Counted from the stretch's first letter, positions 8,927-18,305 are shown. The stretch: DNA of 64,000 nt from Pseudoalteromonas sp. XI10 (GCF_001469895.1 NZ_LOPY01000045.1:25750-89749), one strand, 5' to 3'. Numbers and translations: made by a program. Notes: generated by a model from the sequence alone, not told the origin.

Positions 8927-9655
8927 TTATTGCGTCCGCGTTATCGTGATCCGAGCAACCGGGTTATCAAACTTATGCTGGCTGGTGAGCACAGAATTTG
9001 TCAGGCCATCATCTTGACTAACCACACCTGGGTGCATTGCAACACGGTTAATATCGTCGCGCATTTCGTTGTAACCTTCGCCTGAGTCGGCAGGACCAGG
9101 GATCGTGCCTTGTGCTTCAGAGTTAGCCTCTGTACCTGCATCATAGGCAAAACTAGTGCGAGACATTGACTCATTAACCGCTAACGAAGACACGTCTATA
9201 GCATTAAGACCGGTAAACGCGTCATTTGTATTCACCAACATGGTCGCTAAGCTGATTTTTAATGAATTAAGCTCACCTGTTGTCAGGGTCAACGTGACTT
9301 GCTCACCTGGTGGTAATGGGCTCTCTGCTGAAGCTGCTTGCATTGTCATTTCTGCCGCGAGTAGCTCGCTGTTATCGCCGCCTTCAGCCATAATTTCAAG
9401 AGCTTCAGATGCTGGCTCGCCAATTTGCCAAAGCATGCCTTCGGTGTGAGCAATCACAGCGACAGGGGAGAAAGGCTGGGCAGCGGTGAGATTGACTACC
9501 TCCACCATAAATTGATGATTTGTTGCCATCTCACCCATTTCCATTGTCATTTCTTCCAGCGCTTCATCCATGTTGTCTGATGATTTATCTGAATCCCCAC
9601 AAGCCGCAAGGCCGGCACTCAATGCGAGGATAATTAAGCTTTTTGAAAAGCGCAT
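8927..9655 (-). CDS. Spondin-domain lipoprotein
   Basis: A 242-residue exported protein. The signal peptide ends LAACGDS, so Cys19 is the predicted lipidation site. The body (about 45-240) is a Spond_N-type beta-sandwich, recognised from VEVVNLTAAQPFSPVAV, the GLNAID region and AYDAGTEAN. A late HPG sequence (AMHPGVV) corresponds to the calcium-binding region of eukaryotic spondins. In animals the domain is found in extracellular matrix proteins; its bacterial role is not known. It is a tandem paralogue of the gene immediately upstream (nine-base gap) and lies 58 bases before the two-component pair, all in one direction. Confidence 0.82.
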   Translation of the reverse strand: MRFSKSLIILALSAGLAACGDSDKSSDNMDEALEEMTMEMGEMATNHQFMVEVVNLTAAQPFSPVAVIAHTEGMLWQIGEPASEALEIMAEGGDNSELLAAEMTMQAASAESPLPPGEQVTLTLTTGELNSLKISLATMLVNTNDAFTGLNAIDVSSLAVNESMSRTSFAYDAGTEANSEAQGTIPGPADSGEGYNEMRDDINRVAMHPGVVSQDDGLTNSVLTSQHKFDNPVARITITRTQ

Positions 9656-9664
9656 AATAACCTC

Positions 9665-10366
9665 CTATTTAACCGTAACTGTTAGCATCGCAACTGGGTT
9701 TAACCATCTGTGTACTGTGTTATCGAGGTCACTCATACCTGCTTCTAAATCGTCGTCACCTAAATTACCCGGATGAATATGCACCATCATATTGGTTTCG
9801 CTACTGGTGACGCCGCTGCCATTCATACCTGCATTACCACCCGGTGCGGCAGGAATGCCTGGCGTGCCCGGCATACCTGAACCCTCAACAACAAGCTCAT
9901 CATTGGCTTCGGTGCCTGCATCATAGGCATTGAGATAAATAGTGTAGGTACCAGCCTCTGTTGGGATCATCCAACTATCTAAACCTACAAAGCCATCATT
10001 GGTAGGCAGTAGCATGGCTGTAAGAGATAAGTAGTTATTGCTATCCTTAGTGGATAAGCTCGCCATCGTTGAGCTTGCTGGTGCCAATAAACCTTCAGCT
10101 GGGTTGGCAACCATGTCACTGTTTGCGGCTGTGGCTTCAGTCATTAATGGCTCGAGATTGCCACCTTCAGCCATAGTCTGTAGGGCTGTAGAAGCAGGCA
10201 TAGCAACGCTGAAAAGTTTGCTATCACTGTTATGGGCAGTAATGAGAATAGGGGTAAAGTGTAAACCTTGCGTGAGGTTAGTTAGTTTTATATCAAGCTC
10301 AGCAGCTTGGCTTGCAAGGCTAGTTAATGCGCATGCAGCGAATAAAGTTAAAGGTAAAGCTTTCAT
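9665..10366 (-). CDS. Spondin-domain secreted protein
   Basis: A 233-residue exported protein with a Sec signal peptide (MKALPLTLFAACALTSLASQA) and a Spond_N-type domain. It shares LTNLTQGLHFTPILITAH, AYDAGTEAN and HPG with its downstream paralogue. Unlike the paralogue it is not a lipoprotein, and it carries a glycine/proline-rich insert with GMP, GTP and GIP triplets (about 9812-9878). The ATG at 10364-10366 is chosen because an AGGA ribosome site precedes it and the signal peptide begins there; the upstream in-frame extension lacks both. It is first gene of the presumed spondin-spondin-regulator-kinase operon. Confidence 0.82.
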   Translation of the reverse strand: MKALPLTLFAACALTSLASQAAELDIKLTNLTQGLHFTPILITAHNSDSKLFSVAMPASTALQTMAEGGNLEPLMTEATAANSDMVANPAEGLLAPASSTMASLSTKDSNNYLSLTAMLLPTNDGFVGLDSWMIPTEAGTYTIYLNAYDAGTEANDELVVEGSGMPGTPGIPAAPGGNAGMNGSGVTSSETNMMVHIHPGNLGDDDLEAGMSDLDNTVHRWLNPVAMLTVTVK

Positions 10367-10422
10367 GTGAGATTCCTGTTTTTGATGATTCAAAACCAGT
10401 ATCGAATAGCAATATCCAGAAA

Positions 10423-10451
10423 CCCTCACGAAGTTATCACATTTTTATCAC
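10423..10451 (-). promoter_or_regulatory. Three direct repeats at 11-bp spacing upstream of the spondin operon
   Basis: On the minus strand GTGATAA occurs at 10445-10451 and 10434-10440, and a weaker copy, GTGAGGG, at 10423-10429. The period is exactly 11 bases. Tandem repeats with this period are typical of PhoB/OmpR-family binding sites. They lie 57-85 bases upstream of the spondin start, where an activator would sit. That the regulator encoded downstream binds here is inference. Confidence 0.5.
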
Positions 10452-10571
10452 GACGTTGATTACAGCCTTTTTTGCTGGTTGAGAGTTTTAAATTTAACCA
10501 ATTTAACTAGGGTAAAAGGTCATTACGGTTTATAGTAGAGATACAAACAGACCCATAACAAGGAATTTAAA

Positions 10572-10943
10572 ATGGATGATAATCAAAAAGTTGAAATAAT
10601 TGTGGCAGATAAAGAGCAGCGCACATGGGCAATGTTTTGTCACTTAAGTGCCTTAGCTGGCTTGCTTTTCCCGTTTGGTTCGGTGATTGGGCCCTTGATT
10701 GTTTGGCTTGTAAAAAAAGAAGAAATGCCACTTGTTGCTGAGCATGGTCGCAAATCATTAAACTTTCAATTAACCATGATGATTGCTTACATTGTGTGCT
10801 TTATGCTGATGTTTGTTGTCGTGGGTGTCATTCTGCTGCCATTAGTAGCGCTATTCTCATTGATTATGGTGGTAGTATCGGCGATTAAAGCCAACGATGG
10901 TAAAGAAGTTAAATATCCAATGGCGATAGAATTTATAAAGTAA
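10572..10943 (+). CDS. DUF4870 (Tic20-like) small membrane protein
   Basis: A 123-residue protein with three to four hydrophobic segments. The N-terminal sequence (RTWAMFCHLSALAGLLFPFG, then IGPLIVWLVKKEE) is the DUF4870 signature. A central EHGRKSLNFQ loop precedes two more helices (about 72-108). Function is unknown. An AAGGA ribosome site lies nine bases before the ATG. It is monocistronic, divergent from the spondin operon and ends at a strong terminator. Confidence 0.85.
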   Translation: MDDNQKVEIIVADKEQRTWAMFCHLSALAGLLFPFGSVIGPLIVWLVKKEEMPLVAEHGRKSLNFQLTMMIAYIVCFMLMFVVVGVILLPLVALFSLIMVVVSAIKANDGKEVKYPMAIEFIK

Positions 10944-10960
10944 ACTAATTGCCATATACT

Positions 10961-10989
10961 AAAAGCTCAGCCATTTGCTGAGCTTTTTT
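10961..10989 (+). terminator. Rho-independent terminator after the DUF4870 gene
   Basis: AAAAGCTCAG and CTGAGCTTTTTT form the stem around a CCATTTG loop. It ends within five bases of the proposed start of the next gene. Confidence 0.9.
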
Positions 10990-10991
10990 AT

Positions 10992-11435
10992 GTGATGTTT
11001 ATGGCCTACTTATCGTTATTTTTCAGCGCGTTTATTTCCGCAACCTTATTACCTAGCTCTTCAGAATTAGTAATGACAGCTATGATAGCCAGTGGTGACT
11101 ATCTACTTTGGTTGTTATGGTTAAGTGCAACCGTGGGTAATGTGCTTGGGAGTTGTGTGAATTATTGGCTGGGCACGCAAGTCATGCGATTTAAAGACCG
11201 TAAATGGTTTCCCGTTTCACAAAACTCGATAGACAAAGCCGAACAGCAATTCAATAAGTACGGTATTTACAGTTTGTTGTTTGCTTGGCTGCCTATTGTC
11301 GGCGATCCTTTAACGGTTGTTGGCGGAATTTTTAGGGTTAAGTTTTCAATTTTTTTGTTACTCGTGACCTTAGGCAAAGGCGCACGTTATTTAGCTGTGC
11401 TTGCCTTTGCTCTTGGACTTGATAAATTATTCTAG
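10992..11435 (+). CDS. yqaA: YqaA-type membrane protein (DedA/SNARE-associated superfamily)
   Basis: A 147-residue polytopic protein with the DedA/YqaA pattern: an N-terminal re-entrant segment (FISATLLPSSSELV), the G-N-x-x-G-S motif (ATVGNVLGSCVNYWLG), and a C-terminal amphipathic/TM block (FAWLPIVGDPLTVVGG). The family is linked to lipid transport and membrane homeostasis, but YqaA itself is poorly characterised. The start is uncertain: GTG at 10992, ATG at 10995 and ATG at 11001 are all in frame, none has a clear ribosome site, and a terminator ends at 10989. The stop overlaps the convergent folX stop. Confidence 0.8.
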   Translation: MMFMAYLSLFFSAFISATLLPSSSELVMTAMIASGDYLLWLLWLSATVGNVLGSCVNYWLGTQVMRFKDRKWFPVSQNSIDKAEQQFNKYGIYSLLFAWLPIVGDPLTVVGGIFRVKFSIFLLLVTLGKGARYLAVLAFALGLDKLF

Positions 11436-11794
11436 CTTTTTTGCCAATCAAGGGTCAGTGATACAGAATCCGCAAAGCGCAGCGCATGAGGTTTATCGAC
11501 GCGTACTTTGGCATAGTGAACACTTTGATGCTGGTGGCAAATAGCTAAAATTTCAGCAACCAGTTTTTCTAACAGCAAAAAGTGGCCTTCTTCGACAAGG
11601 CTGATCACTTCTTTAGTAATGGTCTTGTAGTTTAGCGCTTTATCGACTGCGTCAGTTTCACAAGCTTGATCAGCAGGGTAATGAATTTCTAAATTAATCA
11701 CTACATCTTGTTTTTTCTCACGTTCCTCAGGGTTAAAACCTATAAAGGTTCGTAGCCTGAGGTTAGTGACATTAATAATTGCGTTGGCCATCAT
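11432..11794 (-). CDS. folX: Dihydroneopterin triphosphate 2-prime-epimerase
   Basis: A 120-residue tunnelling-fold enzyme that epimerises 7,8-dihydroneopterin triphosphate to the monapterin form. It is assigned to FolX rather than the aldolase FolB because it resembles E. coli FolX along its length (NLRLRTFIGF, INLEIHYPAD, ALNYKTITK, LLEKLVAEIL, KPHALRFADSVSLTL) and follows folE and folM. Its ATG overlaps the folE stop by one base (TAATG). Together the three genes make tetrahydromonapterin, a pterin cofactor. Confidence 0.92.
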   Translation of the reverse strand: MMANAIINVTNLRLRTFIGFNPEEREKKQDVVINLEIHYPADQACETDAVDKALNYKTITKEVISLVEEGHFLLLEKLVAEILAICHQHQSVHYAKVRVDKPHALRFADSVSLTLDWQKS

Positions 11795-12348
11795 TACCCT
11801 CTAACTAGTTGTAAAAACTCGTTACGGGTTTTTGGATCGGCTCTGAAGTTACCTAACATAACCGATGTACGCATGCTTGAGTTTTGCTTTTCAACACCGC
11901 GCATCATCATACACATATGTTTTGCTTCAACGATTACACCAACACCTTTCGCGCCAGTTACTTCTTCAACCGCTTTAGCAATTTGATGGGTTAATTGCTC
12001 TTGAATTTGAAAACGACGCGCATACATGTCAACAATTCGCGCAAACTTTGATAAACCAAGCACTTTGCCATCAGGAATATAAGCAATATGGCAGCGGCCA
12101 ACAAATGGCAGCAAGTGGTGCTCACACATAGAGTAAAGCTCAATGTCTTGGATCAATACCATGTCATCGGCATCTGAAGTAAATACCGCATTGTTGGTGA
12201 TTTCATCTAATGTTTGACGATAGCCTTTAGTCAGATACTCCATCGCTTTTGCTGCGCGTTTTGGTGTGTCGAGTAATCCTTCACGAGCAGGATCTTCACC
12301 TACCGCGGTAATTATTTGTTGGTAACTGTTTTTTAAATCATCGTGCAT
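11794..12348 (-). CDS. folE: GTP cyclohydrolase I
   Basis: A 184-residue type IA GTP cyclohydrolase that converts GTP to 7,8-dihydroneopterin triphosphate, the first step of folate and monapterin synthesis. The zinc site is visible as Cys-Glu-His-His ([12 protein letters not shown]) plus a later Cys in [11 protein letters not shown]. It is shorter than the E. coli enzyme at the N-terminus, as in many bacteria. It is the middle gene of folM-folE-folX, 18 bases after folM and overlapping folX by one base. Confidence 0.96.
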   Translation of the reverse strand: MHDDLKNSYQQIITAVGEDPAREGLLDTPKRAAKAMEYLTKGYRQTLDEITNNAVFTSDADDMVLIQDIELYSMCEHHLLPFVGRCHIAYIPDGKVLGLSKFARIVDMYARRFQIQEQLTHQIAKAVEEVTGAKGVGVIVEAKHMCMMMRGVEKQNSSMRTSVMLGNFRADPKTRNEFLQLVRG

Positions 12349-12366
12349 AGCTTTCTCAGTAATTCG

Positions 12367-13086
12367 TTATTTTAAATGTCTGCCACCATCAACAGGCATA
12401 GAACGACCTGTAATGTAGTGACTGCTTAGTAATAGTTCTACGCTGTTAATAATCTCGGCGCAGCCGGGCTCAATGCCCATTAGCGATTTCTTTAATGTTT
12501 TAGCTTTGTATTCGTCGCTATCGTGTTCGTTAAAAATAATTAACGAAGGGGCGATAGCATTCACTTTAATGTCTGGTGCAAATTTAGCGGCAAACGACTT
12601 GGTTAAATTATCAAGCGCCGCTTTGCTTGCTGCATAAGCAAGGTGTTTAGGGCTGCCTTTTTCAACTACGTAATCGGTTAAGTGAATAATATCTGCGGCT
12701 TTACCACTGTTTTGCTGATAATGCAGAAGCAAATCAGAAGCTGCTAAATTAATTAAGTAGGGCGCTTTGGCGTGGATACGCATCATGTTATCAAACAGGT
12801 CTGCGTAATCGTGGTTATTTGCTTCGCAATCCCAGCTAGACGCATTATGGATTATTGCTTTGAGCTGGTTGGTATGGGTTTTTAATTCTTCGATAAAATG
12901 CCCGATAGCTTGGTCACTATTAAAATCAGCATGGATGCAAATAGCGCCTTTACCTGCAAGCACATCAATTGCTTCATGGCGGGTGCGGTAAGTGACTATG
13001 ATTTCTTGCCCTTGCGCTAAAAAGTGCTCGGCCAGAGCGAGTCCAATACGTTGGCCTGCGCCAGTAATTAAAATGGGCGATGACAT
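12367..13086 (-). CDS. folM: Dihydromonapterin reductase, short-chain dehydrogenase
   Basis: A 239-residue SDR. The nucleotide-binding motif is TGAGQRIG at the N-terminus and the active site is YAASK near residue 150, preceded by a Ser/Thr-containing strand (IIHLTDYV). FolM reduces dihydromonapterin to tetrahydromonapterin with NADPH and has some dihydrofolate reductase activity. It is the first gene of the operon, and the clustering with folE and folX strongly supports this over a generic SDR call. Confidence 0.92.
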   Translation of the reverse strand: MSSPILITGAGQRIGLALAEHFLAQGQEIIVTYRTRHEAIDVLAGKGAICIHADFNSDQAIGHFIEELKTHTNQLKAIIHNASSWDCEANNHDYADLFDNMMRIHAKAPYLINLAASDLLLHYQQNSGKAADIIHLTDYVVEKGSPKHLAYAASKAALDNLTKSFAAKFAPDIKVNAIAPSLIIFNEHDSDEYKAKTLKKSLMGIEPGCAEIINSVELLLSSHYITGRSMPVDGGRHLK

Positions 13087-13135
13087 AAACTAATATAAAA
13101 CCTTAGATTTTTGATTTGAAATGTAATGTATTTAA

Positions 13136-13162
13136 CTGTAACAACTATAAACCAAATTACAG
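13136..13162 (-). promoter_or_regulatory. Inverted repeat over a possible folM promoter
   Basis: CTGTAA (13136-13141) and TTACAG (13157-13162) are perfect six-base arms 15 bases apart, 50-76 bases before the folM start. A minus-strand TATAGT (13144-13149), a possible -10, lies between the arms, so a bound protein would block the promoter. The arms recall TyrR/PhhR half-sites (TGTAA/TTACA), but the usual spacing is six bases, so the match is not good. Confidence 0.4.
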
Positions 13163-13292
13163 AACTATTTCATCTTTACTGCAATCATGTTGCTAACTTT
13201 TACGTCAAGCATAGCGCTCTAGATCATTTAGCGCGGCCGATAATGAGTGATTGAAGGTTTTGAATATTGCTAAGGGACTGTAAGAGGGAGGA

Positions 13293-13318
13293 AAAAGGGC
13301 AACTATTATTGCCCTTTT
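13293..13318 (-). terminator. Rho-independent terminator of nadE
   Basis: The arms AAAAGGGCAA and TTGCCCTTTT (plus-strand reading) enclose a CTATTA loop, with a T-run on the minus strand. It is 17 bases past the nadE stop. The rest of the gap up to folM shows no gene. Confidence 0.9.
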
Positions 13319-13334
13319 AGTGTTTTAACCGTTT

Positions 13335-14171
13335 TTAAAGCTCGTCGTATACCGTTGGGATCGCTTGGCGCTTATGTTGAGTACGTAAGTAAATTGCTGT
13401 TAGCTTTTCTTCGACTTCATTGCTGACTTCTTTACCTTCTAAGAAATCATCAATTTGATCGTAAGTGAGGCCAAGCGCTTCTTCGTCAGTCAGACCTGGG
13501 CGATCACACTCTAAGTCGGCCGTTGGGGCTTTATGTACAAGTACAGCAGGCGCTCCCAAGTGCTCAGCAAGCGCACGAACTTGACGCTTTGATAAGCCAA
13601 ATAAAGGTGCCAGGTCACATGCTCCGTCACCAAATTTTGTGTAAAAGCCAGTGATGTTTTCAGCACTGTGATCGGTACCAACAACTAAGCCTTGGCTGAA
13701 ACCGGCAATTTCATATTGCGCAACCATGCGTTGGCGTGCTTTTACATTTCCTTTGATAAAGTCGATTTTAGCTTGCTCTGGTAATTCAGCACCACCACCA
13801 ACAACCGCTGCCATTGCTTGTTCATGCATGCCATCGACAGCCGCTTTAATGTTAACCGTCATACGCTTACTTGGTTGAATAAAATCTACGGCTAGTTGTG
13901 CTTCGTCTTCATCTGCTTGTACGCCGTAAGGTAGGCGCACAGCAATAAATTGATATTCGTTGGTGTTATGTTCTTGGTTTAATTCATCAACGGCTAATTG
14001 GCATAAACGGCCACAGGTTGATGAGTCAACACCGCCACTGATCCCTAATACAAGTGAGCGAGAGTGCGCAGCAATAAGTCGGCTTTTAAGAAAGTTAACA
14101 CGACGGGTGATTTCCGCTTTTACATCAATAGTTGGTTGGACTTTCATTTCCGCCAGAATGTCGGCACGCAT
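13335..14171 (-). CDS. nadE: Ammonia-dependent NAD synthetase
   Basis: A 278-residue enzyme that amidates nicotinic acid adenine dinucleotide to NAD with ATP and ammonia. The adenylation P-loop is [15 protein letters not shown], and the C-terminal half has the NaAD site region ([19 protein letters not shown] and [17 protein letters not shown]). There is no glutaminase domain, so it is the short NH3-dependent type. The ATG at 14169-14171 is chosen because AGGAG lies seven bases upstream and the length then matches E. coli NadE (275); an upstream in-frame start adds residues with no family similarity. Confidence 0.96.
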   Translation of the reverse strand: MRADILAEMKVQPTIDVKAEITRRVNFLKSRLIAAHSRSLVLGISGGVDSSTCGRLCQLAVDELNQEHNTNEYQFIAVRLPYGVQADEDEAQLAVDFIQPSKRMTVNIKAAVDGMHEQAMAAVVGGGAELPEQAKIDFIKGNVKARQRMVAQYEIAGFSQGLVVGTDHSAENITGFYTKFGDGACDLAPLFGLSKRQVRALAEHLGAPAVLVHKAPTADLECDRPGLTDEEALGLTYDQIDDFLEGKEVSNEVEEKLTAIYLRTQHKRQAIPTVYDEL

Positions 14172-14238
14172 GGTAGAGCTCCTATTTTTCGTTGTGGTTG
14201 TCAGCGTTTTGTACATTATGTTACGGGCGCGGTTTTTA

Positions 14239-14865
14239 TTAAAGACCTAAATGTGCTTTTATTGCGTTAATTTGTTGCTTAAGATCTTCGATTTCGCTTC
14301 GTAATTGTTGCACTTCACTACTGTTATCTTGAACTGGCTCATTAGCAGCCATGTCCTCAGTAATGCTGTCTGGGTCAACAAATAAGTGCATGTAGCGGCT
14401 CTCTCGCTTGCCGGGCTCTCGTGATAAGCGTGCAACATGTTCTTGTTCAATGAGTGCGTTTAATGCGGCTTCGACTTCATTGACGTTACTGAACTCAGCG
14501 AGGCGGTTGCTGCGAGTTCTCAGTTCGCCTGGTGTTTGCGGGCCACGTAACAGTAACAAACAGATAATGGCGCGTTGCTGCTCAGTAAACTGCAAACTGC
14601 CAAATTCGGTATTACAAAAGCGGTGAGCATATTTATTTACACGCCCTGACAGCCCTTCATCAACCGTCACTAAGCGTGATGCAATAAGCTCATCGAGGGT
14701 ATCTTGTACTTGCGCTTCAGTTAAAGACAATACAGGCTCACGGTTAGACTTTTGATTACATGCATTAGTCAGTGAATTTAAAGATAACGGGTAATGTTCG
14801 GGTGTTGTACTTTGCTTTTCGAGTAAACAGCCAATAACACGTTGTTGAATTGATGATAATTGCAT
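14239..14865 (-). CDS. yceH: YceH family (DUF480) protein
   Basis: A 208-residue protein of the conserved DUF480/YceH family. It has two winged-helix-like repeats ([25 protein letters not shown] and [19 protein letters not shown] regions) and a C-terminal coiled coil (about 180-206, [20 protein letters not shown]). The molecular role is not established. It follows the hybrid kinase gene by 15 bases and precedes nadE by 67, so the three may be cotranscribed. Confidence 0.88.
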   Translation of the reverse strand: MQLSSIQQRVIGCLLEKQSTTPEHYPLSLNSLTNACNQKSNREPVLSLTEAQVQDTLDELIASRLVTVDEGLSGRVNKYAHRFCNTEFGSLQFTEQQRAIICLLLLRGPQTPGELRTRSNRLAEFSNVNEVEAALNALIEQEHVARLSREPGKRESRYMHLFVDPDSITEDMAANEPVQDNSSEVQQLRSEIEDLKQQINAIKAHLGL

Positions 14866-14880
14866 GGTTTTACTCTCTTT

Positions 14881-17800
14881 TTATTCTTCAGTGCTTAGCC
14901 ACACTGCTAACTTTTTATTGAGCGAGTCAAATTTAAGGGGCTTGGTGACATAGTCGTTCATACCTGCGTTTAAACAACGTTCTTTGTCACCTTGCATCGC
15001 ATTTGCAGTGAGTGCGACGATATTAACCCCCTGATGAGCTGCGCCTGCTTCACCTGCCCGAATGGCTCGCGTTGCTTGGTAACCATCCATTTCTGGCATT
15101 TGGCAATCCATTAACACTAATTGGTAGGGGCTTTGCTCTCGGCTTGAAAGTTGTGCAATTGCTTCAAGGCCATTTTCAGCGATATCAAAACTAATGCCTG
15201 CTTGCTTTAGCAACGAACCTGCCACCATCTGATTCACTTTATTATCTTCAACCAGTAACACTTGCGACTCAGCGCTACCGCTACTGGTCACGACCTTGGT
15301 TATTAAGGTTTCTTTATTAACCTGCTGCTGTTCAATGTACTTGTCGTTTGCCAGTGAATTAAATAAATCAGACTGCGTTAATGGTTTAAAGATAATACTC
15401 TCAACTTTTAATGTTTGTCTCGTTTGTTTTTCAGTAAGACTCATTGGGGCCATTAAAATTCGTTTACAGCTGGTGGCATTAAAGTATTTTAAGAATGCTT
15501 GTTGGTGCTCTTTTGTTGCGCTGCTATAAAAAAGATAATCCACTAAAATTGCATCGCAGCCATTATCGGTTGGCATTGCAGCACGATTGAGTAAGCTTGG
15601 CATATCAGTATAGGTCTCGACCTCTGCTCCCCATAGCTGCAATTGTTTTTTGGCAATATTGCTACTGAGCTTACAATTATCAGCAATTAAAATATGCTTT
15701 TTATCTATAATGTGGCTAGGCTCTGGCGCTTGCTTTGTATGATCACGTTTAACTTTTACAGTAAAATTAAAGGTGCTGCCTTCCCCGTATGAACTAACCA
15801 CACTGACATCACCATCCATTAACTGACACAGCTGTTTTACTATTGCAAGGCCAAGCCCTGTACCGCCGTATTGGCGTGTAGTTGATGCATCCGCTTGCGT
15901 GAATGAGTCAAATAGAGCGGCTTGTTTTTCAGGCTTAATACCTACACCCGAATCAATAACAGAACAGTTCAAGAACAATTCTTCGTTGTTTGTTTCGAGC
16001 TTGGCGATAACAATAATCTCACCATCTTTTGTGAACTTAACCGCATTGCTAACTAGGTTATTGATAATTTGCCTAATCCGATTTGGGTCGCTAATAATAA
16101 AGCCGTGATTCAGTTGTGTGGTATCTAGCAGTAACTTGGTATTGTTTTGTTCTGCTTTAATGGCAAACGATTCGATAGTATCGCCAAGTAGTTTTGATAC
16201 ATTAAAGCTAACATTTTCAATATCGAGCTTACCGGCCTCAATTTTAGAGAAATCTAAAATATCGTTAATGATATGCAATAGTGATTCAGCCGATGATTGC
16301 GCCAAATCTATATGGTGGTTTTGCTGGGTGTCTAGTTTGGTTTGTTTGATGATATTGAGCATCCCGATCACGCCATTCATAGGGGTGCGGATCTCATGAC
16401 TCATGCTTGCTAAAAATTCACTTTTGGCTTTTACTGCTTGTTCAGCAGCTTCTTTCGCTTGAACGAGTTGCTGCTCTGTCTCTATACGGCGCTGACTTGC
16501 GTGTAAACTACCAATGAGTGCCGCAACTGCGATTAAAAAGCTTTCTTCATTTTTACTCCAATGTCTGCGGTTATGACATTTTTCGGCGCACACAACCCCC
16601 ATTGTTTTGCTACCAGTAGGAATGATCACTGTCAGCATTGAGCGTATATTAAACCAATCAAGGTAGTTGCTACGTAGGTCACTAGTCAGTGGATGTTGCT
16701 GTGCATCACTGGCATTAATTACAGCGTGATTGTTAATGGCATCAAAATAATTTTGAAATTCAAATTGTTGCAGTGAAATCGGCTCGCTAAATTCAGGCTG
16801 GCTTTGGTCGTGAATAGCAAAGGTATTGAGCGATTGGCGATCGTCACTAAATAGCCAAATACTAGCGCGATCAATATCAAAAGCGTGACAAATTGCTTGC
16901 ACAATCACATGTTTAGATAAGTTAAGGTTACCAGTCAGTACCGCATCATTAACGGTAAGAGAAGCTAAAATCTCGTTATGTAAGGCTATTTTGTTGTTTT
17001 CTAGCTCACCTCGCTTACGGGTATCAATATTTTGCAGTGAACCAAAAAGTTTTATACAACGGCCATTTTTATGCTCGGCTTCACCATGTAACAGTACCCA
17101 AACTTCATCACCTTCAGCAGTGATTATTTGCACTTGGGTCTCAAAACTCTCACCATACTTGATTGCACGCTCGTTAAGGCGACGAATTTTATCTCGGCTT
17201 TCACCAGCTTTGAAATGTGTAAAGTTAGCAGGCCACTCTGGCTGTACATTAAGAGGAAACTTAAAAATTTGCTTGGTCATATCAGACCAATAGACGGTTC
17301 TTGTTTCTAGATTAAAAGACCAAGCGCCAACTTTAGCAAGGCTACTCATGGTTTCTAACATACGTTCGCTTTTGTACTGTCTTTCGACCATGCGCAAAAA
17401 GAATACAGAGGCGCCTGCAAATAAAATACAAAATAGAATAATGGCCAGTCTAAGCGGCCAAATAGCAGAACTTGGTGGCTGCCATCCAGATTTTGGTGTG
17501 GCGTACATCTGCCACTCACCACCTGGAAAGTTAATTCTAAAGCTCAGAGGGTTTGTGTTGAGCACGTCCTTAGAGCCGAAGAAAAAATCACCTTTAGCAC
17601 CAAGGCCATTTTTGCCTTGTAGGGCAATATCATAATGCTGACTTAGCGCGATTAACCCCGAGTTCGTGTAAATTTTGTCTATATCGAGGACAACAGAGAG
17701 GAGCCCCCAAAAAGTGAGTTCTGGTGGAGTGAATACGGGCATTCTTGCTATCAATGCTTGACCACCTTGCACCAACTCTAAGGGGCCGGCCATAACAATA

Positions 17801-18246
17801 CGGTTTTCATCTCGTGCTCTAATTGCGTCGTCACGCTGCGCTGGGTTTTCTAAAAAGTTTAGCCCGATAGATTTCTCATTACCCACAAGAGGATAAGTCA
17901 TCTGAATAACCATATCAGGGGCTGCGCCGATGTTTCTAAGCTCTGAAGACGTTGAAAATAAGGGGCTGGCTATTTGCGTGAAGCGAGCTTGATCTAAATT
18001 AGGCTCGGCAGCAACGGCAACCGCGAGACCGCGCACAAGTTGAATGTTAGAAACCATTGTTGCTTCGAGCTCTGCGCGATAGGCGCTTATTTTTGCTAGC
18101 TCTTGAGCACGAAAAGCATCTTTCTCTCGGCTGTAATTAATTTGGTCGATTACAAGGCCAATCACGATGATACAGGCAAGTGAAAACCAGAAGGCTAGCT
18201 TCAGTTTTTGTAGTTTTTTATTATCTGTTTCGGTCGCTAGCGGCAT
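14881..18246 (-). CDS. CHASE-PAS-GAF hybrid sensor histidine kinase
   Basis: A 1121-residue orphan hybrid kinase. Order: TM1 (18-34); periplasmic CHASE domain (about 60-255, with [16 protein letters not shown]); TM2 (264-286); PAS (295-412); GAF (430-585); HisKA with His617 ([12 protein letters not shown]); HATPase (about 720-840); a degenerate receiver (about 865-985) and a normal C-terminal receiver with Asp1047 ([13 protein letters not shown]). The first receiver keeps an Asp in ILVDYLF but has Asn for the second acidic residue (IADNCK) and lacks the usual Thr/Ser in LMAPMS. There is no Hpt domain or cognate regulator nearby, so it must signal to a partner elsewhere. Ligand unknown. Confidence 0.92.
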   Translation of the reverse strand: MPLATETDNKKLQKLKLAFWFSLACIIVIGLVIDQINYSREKDAFRAQELAKISAYRAELEATMVSNIQLVRGLAVAVAAEPNLDQARFTQIASPLFSTSSELRNIGAAPDMVIQMTYPLVGNEKSIGLNFLENPAQRDDAIRARDENRIVMAGPLELVQGGQALIARMPVFTPPELTFWGLLSVVLDIDKIYTNSGLIALSQHYDIALQGKNGLGAKGDFFFGSKDVLNTNPLSFRINFPGGEWQMYATPKSGWQPPSSAIWPLRLAIILFCILFAGASVFFLRMVERQYKSERMLETMSSLAKVGAWSFNLETRTVYWSDMTKQIFKFPLNVQPEWPANFTHFKAGESRDKIRRLNERAIKYGESFETQVQIITAEGDEVWVLLHGEAEHKNGRCIKLFGSLQNIDTRKRGELENNKIALHNEILASLTVNDAVLTGNLNLSKHVIVQAICHAFDIDRASIWLFSDDRQSLNTFAIHDQSQPEFSEPISLQQFEFQNYFDAINNHAVINASDAQQHPLTSDLRSNYLDWFNIRSMLTVIIPTGSKTMGVVCAEKCHNRRHWSKNEESFLIAVAALIGSLHASQRRIETEQQLVQAKEAAEQAVKAKSEFLASMSHEIRTPMNGVIGMLNIIKQTKLDTQQNHHIDLAQSSAESLLHIINDILDFSKIEAGKLDIENVSFNVSKLLGDTIESFAIKAEQNNTKLLLDTTQLNHGFIISDPNRIRQIINNLVSNAVKFTKDGEIIVIAKLETNNEELFLNCSVIDSGVGIKPEKQAALFDSFTQADASTTRQYGGTGLGLAIVKQLCQLMDGDVSVVSSYGEGSTFNFTVKVKRDHTKQAPEPSHIIDKKHILIADNCKLSSNIAKKQLQLWGAEVETYTDMPSLLNRAAMPTDNGCDAILVDYLFYSSATKEHQQAFLKYFNATSCKRILMAPMSLTEKQTRQTLKVESIIFKPLTQSDLFNSLANDKYIEQQQVNKETLITKVVTSSGSAESQVLLVEDNKVNQMVAGSLLKQAGISFDIAENGLEAIAQLSSREQSPYQLVLMDCQMPEMDGYQATRAIRAGEAGAAHQGVNIVALTANAMQGDKERCLNAGMNDYVTKPLKFDSLNKKLAVWLSTEE

Positions 18247-18305
18247 GAGAAATATCAGGATTTATACTATTTACCTACTATAGACAATTTCTGTGGTAAT
18301 TAACA

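Noticed and set aside
11432..11794. Dihydroneopterin aldolase FolB
   Set aside because: Sequence follows FolX along its length and the gene lies in folM-folE-folX; the epimerase call fits better.
14064..14270. Open frame on the plus strand opposite nadE and yceH
   Set aside because: It lies antisense to two well-identified genes, has no ribosome site and no family likeness. Similar long antisense frames opposite other identified genes were left out for the same reason.
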